Positions 1 to 10,455 of a stretch of 64,000 nucleotides of DNA are shown piece after piece. The notes under the pieces are model-generated. The model was given only the letters and a program-made list of their open reading frames with translations. It had not been told where the DNA came from and did not search any database. A program made the position numbers and the translations under genes. Source of the stretch: Myxocyprinus asiaticus (taxonomy: Eukaryota; Chordata; Actinopteri; Cypriniformes; Catostomidae); the NCBI RefSeq assembly GCF_019703515.2, contig NC_059373.1:12187281-12251280 (forward strand). The letters run 5' to 3'. Numbering within the stretch: position 1 is the stretch's first letter; each line of letters opens with the position of its first letter.

Positions 1-1308
1 ATAGAGAAAATTAAATCAATATTCAGCCGAGGTGGAGGGAGCTGATGGCTTGTTTTTGTGGAGGAGCTGCCAGGTCAGATTACCAGGCGCCATCTCACCT
101 CTGTGAGCTTTCGAACTCCCCATGTCTGTCTCTCTATGGCAGCCCAAACAGCCAGGAAGTTTTAAAGAAAGACAAAGACAAAATAATTCCTCAAAGACAC
201 AATTTCCCTTCATTTAGCAGAGAAGTTATTGTGAATCTGAATTAATAACAAGTTTTGGAAAACAGAGATGGAACATTAAGTATGGATTGCACTTGTTAGG
301 TGTGAAAATTAAATAAAAAATAAAAAAATAAAATAAAATAAAAAAAATCAGCCTTGTGTTTGGCATTACTGTTTTTCCCTCATGTTTCAAATATCTGGAC
401 CTAATTCTGAAGATCGGTATTTCGTCAAACTCTGCTGATGCTTGAACTTGAAAGAGAGCCTTCATTTGGGAGAGAATGGACCTGTTAGTCACAGAGATTA
501 AAAAAAAAAAGGAACAAAAGAAAAAAAAAAAAGAAACTCAAAAGGAAAAAGTGGAACTCCCTTAGTACAATGTACCACAACACAATGGTTAAATATATTA
601 TGGCTGTTTTTTGTTTAACCAATCCATGAGAAACCCAATCAGTGTTCATCACAAATCAGAGGTTAAGTCTTTTCATCTAGATAGTAGATTTAAAAATAAA
701 ATAATTTAAATATCAGCCCTCTTTTGAACATCAAAGAGCACAGGTACATTTCACATTAATAAACTGAGCAGAGAGGGAAAACAGATCTTAGTACAGAGGC
801 CTTGCTCAACGACATCTACCAGGGAAGAGATGTTCTTTCCAATACATTTTGTGCTCTCGACACGCCCCAGCAATCCCTTATCCCCCTTTCCCTGTTTCTC
901 TCCCTCTCTCTCTTTGAATGACGAAAAAGGTACTGTATAACCCCGCCGAAAAGTTTCCTCTTCCTTTCTCTATTTTCCAGCACGACGGGGGCAAAAGTTG
1001 TCCTTTGAGTGGCTGTGGCCGCACGGCGCATGCGTGTTTCCATGGTGAATGATTTACTGATGTTTATCAGGAATGAATAGATCAAAGGCGCCCAAATGAC
1101 AGGCGATCAATCAAGCATCAAATCAAGGATGGCAATCCGCATCTAAATAGAAGAACTGGAGCACTTTGAAACTCAAATTTCACTCGAATATATAGGCCAC
1201 GGTGGAATGCGAAGTTTTAATTTGGCACAACTTCAAAAAAAAGTTATTCCAGCATTCTTTGGAAAACTAAATTGGCTGCATTTTAAGAAAACTTTGATCC
1301 TCTTTATG

Positions 1309-1358
<50 letters not shown>

Positions 1359-1515
1359 ATAATAATAAAGTTAAAAAAAATACTGCATACAATTTCCTAA
1401 TTTGGTATATTTAAAGCATATAACGAAGTGTAAGATGTATTTTGCGTATTCAAAATGCATGTTCTATATTAACAATTATTCATACACTAGAAAGATCCAT
1501 GCATGCACCGCTTAC
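1..1515 (-). other. Start of inferred tshz intron 1
   Basis: This stretch follows the splice donor of the tshz coding exon, reading on the minus strand, so it should be the 5' part of intron 1, which runs out of the window to the left. No other exon is visible. It holds A-rich stretches (302-350, 500-532) and a (TA)n tract at 1310-1353. A moderately GC-rich patch at about 820-1050 includes a GCGCATGCG motif of NRF1 type near 1026. The intron assignment depends on the exon call; everything else is plain non-coding sequence. Confidence 0.6.
1310..1353. repeat. (TA)n microsatellite
   Basis: A near-perfect TA dinucleotide run of about 44 bp, followed by AATAAT-rich sequence. It is likely to vary in length between individuals. 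Confidence 0.95.
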
Positions 1516-1555
1516 CTGAAGATCGCCTCGGCGCTTGCTGCTTTCTCCGCGGCAT
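1516..1555 (-). CDS. tshz: First coding exon of a teashirt zinc-finger homeobox gene (tshz)
   Basis: On the minus strand the ATG at 1555-1553 opens the frame MPRRKQQAPRRSS. A single G at 1516 completes the exon, and a strong donor (TTCAG|GTAAGCG) follows at 1515. MPRRKQQAPRR is the conserved N-terminus of vertebrate Tshz proteins, nuclear transcription factors with atypical C2H2 fingers and a homeodomain, used in limb, kidney, muscle and craniofacial patterning. In the family this short first coding exon is spliced to one huge exon holding the rest, which fits the donor and the absence of any finger sequence here. Arg at positions 10-11 is more like Tshz1/Tshz3 than Tshz2, which I recall as having Lys at position 10; the paralogue is not settled. 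The exon is too short for an ORF caller, so recognition rests on the 11 conserved residues plus the correctly phased donor. Confidence 0.87.
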
Positions 1556-3469
1556 GCTGTCGTCCCACTCCCTCCACTTGACTTCTCATACAGAACCAAA
1601 ATGCCAGTGATGGAGGGAAAGAATCAATTTAAAAACTGTATTACAAAGCATGTAATACTGCGTTCCTCTTTTCTTCAAAAGCAACCAGAGTCTGATTTTT
1701 ATTTTATTTATTCCACCTCTTTAAAAAGTCACGATGCAAAGTCTAAGAGGGGTCAATAGGTCTTGAGATGATGTTGCTTTTTCCAGACCACAAATGTCTG
1801 CAAAATAAAAATGTCACGTGAAGGTGTATCTGGCCGACAAGTCTAAGAAGTCATAACATGATTGCCAAGAGCTAAGATGTATCTCCCCGTCCAGTCTAAT
1901 TGCGCAGAAACACAGAGACAGAGAGAGAAAAAACGCTTCCTTTGGTTGTCCTTACTGCCATCCGGATTATGGCAACACTTTGTAGCAGATGCTCATCAAC
2001 AAACAATACAAAACGGAAGAAACTTCCATAGTTATGGAGAGCCCGTCCAGCTGTATTTCCGTCCTCTCGCTCCCCTGTTCGCTGGAAACCCTAAAGAACG
2101 GGACGAAACGAAACGAAGGGAAGAGAGAATGAGGCAGACAAGAGACAGTTAATGTCAGTCACAAACAGCTCAAACGGGGCTCGCGCTCAGTGGGCATTTT
2201 CACCGGACTAAATCCCCAACGCGCGCGCCAGCGGAGAGTCTCTGTGCTCGCGCTCCTCCCGATATTCACCAACACTGTCCGTCCATGCTCAGGGAAAACA
2301 TGTGGACAGTTGATCTGGCCAAGCGTGACGCGTTTACTACAAAGCGGTATATCAACAAAACGCAGTCTCTCGCGAAAATGAACGTGAGCGAATTACTCTT
2401 TAGAAAAAGAAAAACTCCAGGGAGTAAAACGGGCGTCTTCGCTGAAATATGTATCGCGCGTTCAGGATGCGTGAGAGATTCAGACAGTCTCAACTGATAG
2501 ACAGACACATCGAGTTGCCTTTCCTGCCTCTCTCTCTTTACTCCACCCCTCCGGAGCGTCACTCTGACAGTGAAAACCCACCTGTCAATCTTTTTAAGTG
2601 TTCTGTTTTTCCCCTCCCCGCAAAACAGGATCGTTTGAATGACTAGGAACTGCCTTTTTAGAGAAGACATCACTTGTTTCGGTGCTGTCCATTCAAAACA
2701 TATCAATACAGTTTTATAAGAAAAAAAAGCGAAAGCATTATTACATTACAGTTTAGCCAGTAATGAACTGTTTGTGTATAGCTACTGGAAATTACTTTCT
2801 CAACGTCGTATCATAATAATAAAACAAGTTGCCCACTCTTGGGGACGTCACGCATAATAAACATAAATAGGGGGCGTCCGCTTCAACTACTTGGGCTACT
2901 AAAAATTGGGCTACATTCTTGATATCACTGTAATTTCGTTCTTTTAGTTTGTTTGTTTGCTTGTTTCAAAGACGTTTTACGAAGAGAACGAGAACTATAT
3001 CTGAGATGTTCCAGACGAGCATGTGCTCTGGGGAATTTCTTTACAACCTTTTTTCCATCGCCGAAAAAACAGACAGTTGGAAGTTACAGATTGATTCGTT
3101 CCACCTTACTAGGAAGTGAACACTTTGCACGGGAAGGGGAGGGACTCCTGGAACAAGTTGAGTATGACCGTAACAAGCCTCTCAACAACGCGTACACATT
3201 ACTTATTCATCAATTGCAAAACAGCCACAAATTAAATAACGAGTCTACGGTGTTAGACATTTTAGATACGATTAGGTAAAAAAACCCAAGATAAATCCAA
3301 CGCACTTCTCTTCGGCACTTTGTTGACACCAGTTTACCTGGCAAACGCGAAATTCACACTTGAATCTCAACTTTGTTTTTGTCTTTATACCAGCGTTGAC
3401 GCAATGTCCACTCTTTCTGTAAGTTGGCGAGTGGGTGGGTGTGCTTTTTAAAGCGCACGGAAGGGGAAC

Positions 3470-3702
3470 ACAAGAAACGCGAGTGAATTTTTTAAGGGTG
3501 GCCTTGACGCGCTCTGGTCGCCTGACAACAGCGCGCGATGTTCCTCGATTCTAACGGATTTTAAGGTTCTTCCTCGCGCGGCGGTTCGGCGCGCGCGTCC
3601 TGCTCCAGCACAGGAACACGGGAATGCTGCTGTGATTTGAGCGGATAATTTAGCCTCTGGACCGACGTGAGAGGTTTTTGACTCTTTGAGTATCGCATCT
3701 CG
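3470..3702 (+). other. Possible divergent non-coding first exon
   Basis: A CpG-dense block on the plus strand ends in a textbook donor, ATCTCG|GTGAGTGT, at 3702/3703. It lies about 2.1 kb upstream of the tshz ATG in the opposite direction, and tshz-type developmental promoters often drive divergent long non-coding RNAs. The left boundary is arbitrary. No acceptor, ORF or polyadenylation signal was tied to it, so this is a candidate only. Confidence 0.22.
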
Positions 3703-3851
3703 GTGAGTGTACACATTTGTTAGTACATCGCGACACACTGAACGCGTAAATGTAGGAATAAGTCAGGCTAGAATGTTACACCTCACCAGCAAAGCGTTGA
3801 TAATTCTGCACCAAATGGTAATCGGACGCTAGGATGAAATGGTTGTCTTAC

Positions 3852-3960
3852 CTTTGACGGCGCTGCGCATCCTTGAGCTATTGCCAGTTGCAGTCTAACT
3901 GGTCATTTATGCCGTACGCCTGTCGGTAGGGGCTAATAATGTGGAAATATGTCCAAGTTC
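3852..3960 (-). other. Possible alternative upstream tshz exon
   Basis: On the minus strand a good donor (GTCAAAG|GTAAGAC) occurs at 3852/3851. It is preceded by an ATG at 3870-3868 that would encode only MRSAVK before the splice. It could be an alternative 5' exon of the tshz transcript, or chance. The right boundary is arbitrary. The donor and its position in the CpG-rich zone are the only support. Confidence 0.18.
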
Positions 3961-4110
3961 CGCCCCAACATCTGTCCATCTATCCATCCTCGCGACTGCC
4001 TCGATCAGCCTGTCGCTGTTGATGGCTCTTACGTCACCAATCTCCCATCAGAAACTCAACGGGCTCAAAGAAGCCAAGATTTCTCCCGCTACAGGGCAGG
4101 AGTATTGCTA

Positions 4111-6640
4111 GGTTTAAAATAATGCGATTTTACGCGATTAGTGTGTGTTAGCAACAGATCTCCCTCTGTTTGAGTGCGAGGCAACGGTACAATGATAATT
4201 AGCTTGTCATATTTAAATAAACTTGCTTTAGAGAGACGCTGCACTATCGGTAAAGTTCACCTATAAATAAATAAATATATATATATATATATATTACACT
4301 AACATTCCACAGCTTTGCAACCTTTTTATTTTTATTGTAATATTATTATTATCAATACCGTGCAAAAAATACATTTGAGAGCAAATATATGTAGCTGAAT
4401 CTTTTGTTTTCTTTAACTTTAACGGTTTCTGATTGAGAGTGCTGGTGCATCCGTTAATAGAGTGAAATAGTATTACAATACTATACTATTCTATACTATA
4501 GTAATAGTATGTACTGTATTACAGTCCCACTGAAAATCTCTTGCACTTGTTTTATGTACGTTTGTTAGAAAATGAGGGTGTATTATGCCTCTTTATTGAG
4601 TTTACGACAGTAAAATTAGTGGTCTTGTATGAACGCACTTCCAGTTCCTTACAGAAATAATGTTTGATATTTAGCTTCGTCATGAAGTTGCTCTTTCTCT
4701 TTAAATGTGAAGCTTTACATTAAAGTGTCCATACTACACAAATATGAATGAAAATAATTACTGTACATGCAGCTACAATAATGAGTATGCACCATAGTTT
4801 CCACAAAATAATCTGAACCTATTAAATAGATTAATCAGAATCAGAATGAGCATACCATGGCATGTTAAATTGCACATTAAATGTTGTAGTTTTTTTAATT
4901 TTTTTTTTTTTTTTTATGTTGCAGTATTACACTGTCTGCTTAAGGAATTGCAGATGTAAACAGAGGGAGATTTGAGGTGATAGGCTTTGAAGTAGTTTTT
5001 TATGTGTAGCATGTCACATTGCATCAACAAATTATGATTCAAATTGCTTGCATGCCACATGAGGCGGGATGCCGTCATGTGTCCTCGGACATGTATGGCA
5101 AGATCTGAAGGTTTATAAACAATAACATAGCATGCTGTCATTACTGTATTTTTGAGTGGGGTTACTCTTTAGACTGTCACAATGACAATATTTTCTTAGA
5201 CAAAAAAAAAAAAAAATCTGTGTATGTTCACAAGCTATGTGGCATGATCACACAGTTGTCATGTGTGCTGGATATACACAATTACTAATCGTGGACTGTG
5301 TTTGGATGTACTTGTTTTATGGAGTAAACTTTTACGAGCAATCATACCTTTCTCATAAAAATTAAATTTACAGACTCCTTATGTGAAGGGCATAAATGTG
5401 TAAAGCATCTTTTTAGGCAAGATAAATGGCAAATATGCTGCAGCTTTTCTAAGCAAAATAGGTTTCCTTTGTAAATCATGTTTAAAAGTACTCTAACCAT
5501 GTATATTTCCAAAAATGTTTTTTCCTGTCTTGTAGGTGATGATGCCATTCTCTAAAAAGGACAATATTGCAACCAACAGGTCAAAGGTCAGCAATACTTA
5601 GTTGTTTAAAATAATTGGATATTTTTGAGAATTGGGCATTGCAAATTGGGGAGAAAAGGGAGAACCCCCCCCCCCCCCAAAAAAAATAAAATAATAATTG
5701 GATATTTTTCTCTCTAACTTTAAAAATAATTGCAGATTTTTGTAAAGCTGTATCTTTACAATTCTCACAGTTGAACATGAAATCATCAGATGTTGCCACT
5801 GATAATCACATGGGCATTAATGTCAGTACTGCTAAAATGTTAATCGTACACTTAGGCACGGCCACCCAGTTAGTGTTATTACTCTAGATCGGCTCTGGTG
5901 TAAACCTTAGATCTGTAATCACAATAAAATCCATTTTATTTGGCGCCACTTGAATTAGTATTATTAGAATTATTATCATAAATATCTCTAGTTGCACTTT
6001 TATACTGAAACCATGATTGCATTCCTCAAAACTGTTGTTTTTACCACTGATGCTTAAGCCTTTGTGGCTTTGCTAATTATGGAACTTTTTTTTTTTTACA
6101 TTTTACTGTATTAATATAATACAAGTTTGTGTTTTTCACTGTTTATTAACATTTAAATGTTTGTTTTAATGCTTGATTAAAAAAAATGGCTGATAATTCT
6201 TTTGTTGTTATTTATAACCATGCAAATAAATGATAGTTCACAAAGTTATTGTCTTTTGTGGCAAGCATTTTAAATTTTACATTGTCATTTTAATTGCTAA
6301 ATATGACTTAAAAAATAAAGGGAAAAAACTACAATCTCGGCAACTCAAAAGAGAGCGAGCAAGTTTGATATTACTCAAGACTCTTAAGTCAGAAATCTAT
6401 TTTATCATAATTATTCCTTTTATATGGATTTCTTTTTCATGAAAGCAGGAGACACTTCTCACACTGCAGAGATTTGAAGCTCTTGATTTTATATATATAT
6501 ATATACACACATATATAAGAATATATAATACAAAAATAATAAAGAGAAGGCATTTACTGGGAAGAATCTTGAAATCCATCAGATAAGGCAGGATAATTAA
6601 AATGTCACATTCCTCTGGAGGAAGGAGGCCCATCACATCT
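4111..6640. other. AT-rich intergenic sequence, no gene seen
   Basis: This is ordinary AT-rich non-coding DNA. It contains a short (TA)n at 4275-4294, a T run at about 4890-4915, a C run followed by A's at about 5666-5692, and a (TA)n/(CA)n patch at 6489-6512. The ORFs present are short and of low-complexity composition. I recognised no transposon or exon. Confidence 0.7.
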
Positions 6641-6649
6641 TTACATAAC

Positions 6650-7040
6650 TCATTACTTCTGTACTTCCACTAAATGCTGATCACAAAACTTATTTGATGA
6701 ATTGAGAATCTGACACGGGATAGAATCGATCTTTTTCAATCTATATTTGTATAATATATTTCATCCCTTCAAATAATAGAAAGCTCTGTTTTATGGTTTG
6801 ACCATTCATGATGAATAAATAAATATTTGTGATTTAATTAGCTGTACACATTAGATGATTAGGGAGCAGATTTATTATGGACTGTAAGCCATAAGAGATT
6901 TAAAGTCATACTGTTGTGCAGTTGATTGTATTTTTAAATGCAGATTTACTATTTTAAATATAGTTTAAATGCTACCGAGGCAATATATTGATATGTGATT
7001 AGGTGCATAATATTCATTAATCATAAATACTAAAATTTTT
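6650..7040. promoter_or_regulatory. Candidate conserved regulatory element A
   Basis: A non-repetitive AT-rich block dense in homeodomain-type cores: TTTAATTAGC at 6834, ATTAGATGATTAGG at about 6850, and ATTCATTAATCAT at about 7013. Such clusters are typical of distal enhancers near developmental transcription factors. No alignment was possible, so conservation is untested. Confidence 0.3.
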
Positions 7041-7179
7041 ATTTAGGTATCTTTATTTATGCAACAAGTCATGGTCTCGTTGTTTGGGACTGACTAAAAT
7101 GTTTCTATATTTTACAAATAAAAGTCAATGACTGGGACATTTTAGGACTGACTGGATCAGTATGTAGATGTCTATCAGG

Positions 7180-7700
7180 ACCTTTCAGGTTTCTTCATCA
7201 TGTCTGAATCTGGTTATTACCTCATAAACGTCTCTTCCCGCTCTGCTGCACCTCCAACATTCAGGAGGGGCTTCTGTTTCTCGATCCTCCCCTCCAAACC
7301 CCACACATTTGAGCAGGAGTTAAGTGACACATTTCACATTTCAAAATACCATCCTCCAACATGAACTCCGCTGCCTGCCATCACACCACTTTTGTTTTCT
7401 TTGACACATGCAGTCTCCTTCCAATTAGCATTTTTCAGCCATTAAAGAGGAGAGAGGAGTGCTGAAATGTTTTCCTGTTTCATTACCACTGACTGCAACT
7501 CTTTGATTGGTTGCAGAGGGAAATGTTCTGTAAAAACATCATTTTCCGCAGAATCTCTGAAGAGGGTGGCCAGACAGTGCACATAAACTCCTGGAGTCAT
7601 ATTTAAGCATAAAGGATTATTGGAACATCTCTCTCAGCGCTTTATTGACTGGATGAATTGTTATAAAAAGTGAAAGAAAGAGCGTGAAGACCGAGATTAG
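7180..7700. promoter_or_regulatory. Candidate conserved regulatory element B
   Basis: A non-repetitive block of more balanced composition. It includes CCAATTAGCATTTTTCAGCC near 7420, CCATTAAAGAGG near 7438 and TTTGATTGGTTGCAG near 7502 (TCF/LEF-like CTTTGATT overlapping a CCAAT-box complement). It differs from the surrounding simple AT-rich DNA and from every repeat seen here. The enhancer role is inference. Confidence 0.3.
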
Positions 7701-8375
7701 ACACGAGAGCTACATACCGTGATTTATATTCAGTTTTTAAAATGGAGATTTCCCCTCTTTACGCATCTTGTCATTAAATAATATAGCAGTGCAGCTCTGT
7801 CAGTTTTTATTTATTTATTTGTTTGTTTGCTCCCCAGGTCCTTTTTCACACTGTAAAAAGCAAGGCAAAGATGGTGAAGCGATACAAATGTAAAAAACAA
7901 AAAAAACACTTGGTTATTTCATACTTCCAACACATAATTATTAAGATGTAACCATTTTAGATCAAATATATGCATGAAGTGCCTTTGATAATGTATGGTT
8001 TTTAAGAGAAACAAAATAGGATGTTTTTTCCACTTCAGTCAAACTCATAGCCTGAGGGTTTCAGTTAGAGAGAGAGAAATCTTCTCAATACTGATGCAAC
8101 AAAGAGAAAAACAGCCTCTTCAAGTGCTCTACTTCTGATGCTCAGTGGAAAAGTGTTTGTTTTTTAAAAGATCTAAAAGCATTAATAAGAACAACAAAAA
8201 ATGTATCCTCTTTTCTCCCTTAACCAGCTAAAATATCCTGCACGATGCCAACCTGTTATGATATCGCTGTGCATTTGAGTTGATTCTAATGGATGCAGAT
8301 TTAATGCAAAGACAACTGATCTGGGACATGGTAGAAACTCACGTAAAAAAAAATTCCTACAATTTTGTAATTGAT
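7701..8375. other. Intergenic, nothing recognised
   Basis: AT-rich non-coding DNA with a short TTTA run at 7807-7830. No ORF, terminal repeat or motif stands out. Confidence 0.6.
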
Positions 8376-8378
8376 ATG

Positions 8379-8896
8379 TAACCCTCAGGCTCAGTTGGGA
8401 TTGACTTTACTGTTTTATGTTTAGGGTCTGAGAGACCGCAATGATTTACTTATCATTGAAAAATAATAGTACTCATTTCTGAATCAAATTCTCTTTTTTT
8501 ATTATTATTTTATTAAGTTCCTCTAACCTAATCAAACCCCAATAGGCAGATATTACTGTACCCATGACCTTCTGTTTTACCACAAACTATGAACTTTTCA
8601 GAAATGACTGAAAATTGGTATCCATTCTAGTAATGTCATTTCAGTTTGGGGTCAGTTTGACCCAAGCAAAACACATTGTAGAAAAATACAATAAAAGAAG
8701 TAATTTAACACATTTTATGATTAAAATTCATTATAAAGTTGAAATTTTAAATAAGACTGGGAAAATGTCATGAAGCATCAACATGATATTATATCAACCA
8801 GAAGTATCAACCTGATGATAATTATTAGTACTTATTTCAAGCTATTTAAATGGCATTAGGGTCTCTGAGACCCCAAACAGAACATGAAGGTTAACC
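8379..8896. mobile_element. Degraded non-autonomous DNA transposon, possible
   Basis: The ends form a short imperfect inverted pair (TAACCCTCAGG at 8379 and CATGAAGGTTAACC at 8883). Near both ends lie copies of the palindromic core GGGTCTCTGAGACCCC (8435 region, diverged; 8859 region, clear). Such GGTCT/AGACC palindromes occur in piggyBac-like fish MITEs. The ends are weak, and the family is not certain. Confidence 0.3.
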
Positions 8897-8899
8897 TAA

Positions 8900-9590
8900 A
8901 ATATCTTTCCTGGCTAACACAAATCACGCAGCCAAACCTGCCATTCTGTTTATTTTAGCAGGTATGACCACCTATCAAAACATAATTCAGTAGTCAGGAG
9001 GTGTTTATATAGGGGTCTTGGTTTATGTAAGACTGAGGAGGCTCCGTACACACCATTTCTGTCCATACTGAAAGTCCCTTTACTCTCTTAGCCAGAAATA
9101 GGTTCATTCAAACAAAGGCTTCTATATACTCTCATTGCCTTTGATCCGGGTGTTGAACCAGGCTAGGCTTCCTGGCCCCTCTGTGTCCTTCCACACCCTG
9201 ACCGGAGCCTACACACTGCCCCTGTCCCCCCAATGCCCGAGCAGCACTGGCTAGGTGAGGTACCAGTAGCAACCAATGACACCAGCCTCAAGGCTATATC
9301 AGCAAAATGCTTTTCGAGTTTTGTGCTTTTAATCAATGTTAGCTTTGAGGTCTATATGCAAGCATACTCCTAAACGTTGTAAAAATAAACTTTTAGAAAT
9401 AGGCATTTATAATTATCAGTCTTTCTCTTCCAAAATTAATCCAAAAATAGTGATGACTCATCTTGCACCACACAGATTTTTGTCCAATCAAATTCTCTCT
9501 TGAATGAGAATGTCCCTTCTCTTAATACAGTCTGGTTCCGAAGAAAAAATGTCTGAAATTGTGAAATTGATTATTAACCACAACTGGTTG
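8900..9590. other. Intergenic, nothing recognised
   Basis: Mixed sequence including a more GC-rich stretch at about 9140-9260. No open frame, terminal repeat or splice-flanked exon could be defined. Confidence 0.55.
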
Positions 9591-9591
9591 C

Positions 9592-9905
9592 ACTTTACAA
9601 TAAGGTTCCATTCGTAAACATTAGTTAATGCATTAGGTATCATGAACAAACAATGAACAATATATTTTTTACAGCATTTATTAATCTTTTGTAATGCTAG
9701 TTTAAAAAGTACAATTGTTTGTTGTTAGTTTATAGTGCATTAATGACTGTTAATAAAGACTACTTTGAATTTTAAAAATTTATTAGTATATGTTGAAATT
9801 AACATTGACCAAGATTAATAAATGCTGTAAAAGTATTGTTCATTCTTTGTTCATATTAACTAATGTTGTTAACTAATGGTAACAAATGGAACTTTACATT
9901 AAAGT
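9592..9905. mobile_element. Short palindromic DNA transposon (MITE)
   Basis: A 314-bp element bounded by inverted ends: ACTTTACAATAAGGTTCC at 9592 and, inverted, AATGGAACTTTACATTAAAGT ending at 9905. The interior is made of repeated AACATTAGTTAATGCATTA-type words that also pair across the element. This matches an abundant cyprinid MITE style with TIRs of the ACTTTACAATAAGGTTCC type. It has no coding capacity. Confidence 0.75.
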
Positions 9906-9939
9906 TTTAACCAATAACTTATTAAACTTTAAAGACAGA

Positions 9940-10455
9940 CCTACCATGAGCTCCGAGGTTGTAAAACGATGATATATGCTTCAGCTGAAGCCATCAGCCT
10001 GCATTATTTCAACTTCTTTTTTAAAAAAATTCCTAGTGAAGAACTACACTACCCATGATCCTGAAGGAAAATGACTCACGAATTAGAGAATCGTGACAAA
10101 CGAACAATGGCAAAAGAGCTCTGCAGCGACCCGCCCACTTCCATGATGCACTGCGATTGACGCAATCGAGTGTCCCTAAACTCTCAAACTGCTTATATAT
10201 TTGAAAATATCTGAATATTTTCAATATACTTTTAATATATTGATTGTATACTTATAATCAACAACTTTAAATCAATAGTTTTATATTTTTCCATCTTTTT
10301 TTAAGTTGATTACATCATTATTAAAACATTTCATGTAGTTCTTACCCTCATTAAAGACACAGTCTTGTAACTTTTACTTGTCTGATTTTTTTCAAATACT
10401 TTTTTGTTTCAAATCAAAGTTTGTAATGTGATTGACCTCGGAGCTGGTTGGTTTG
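9940..10455. mobile_element. Candidate MITE with AGCTCCGAGGT ends
   Basis: GAGCTCCGAGGTTG at 9948 is mirrored by GACCTCGGAGCT at about 10434, giving an inverted pair about 490 bp apart. Inside are TACACTACCCATGATCC at about 10046 and other words I associate with dispersed fish repeats. No transposase frame is present. Exact ends and target duplication were not resolved. Confidence 0.42.

Larger units (their letters stand above)
1556..4110 (-). promoter_or_regulatory. tshz 5' UTR and promoter region, CpG-rich
   Basis: Upstream of the tshz start codon the sequence is clearly richer in GC and CpG than the rest of the window. Clusters of CGCG lie at about 2160-2260, 2330-2460 and 3470-3610. Visible motifs include a CRE-like TGACGTC (minus strand) near 2845 and GAGA/TCTC blocks at 1910-1935 and 2520-2540. 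I cannot place the transcription start or the 5' end of the coding exon. Sequence just before the ATG (GGGACGACAGC) is compatible with UTR. The role is inferred from position and composition. Confidence 0.55.

Noticed and set aside
2266..2706. 146-codon minus-strand ORF upstream of tshz
   Set aside because: Its composition looks like translated UTR/promoter sequence, there is no domain, and it is in no splice relation to the tshz exon that I could support.
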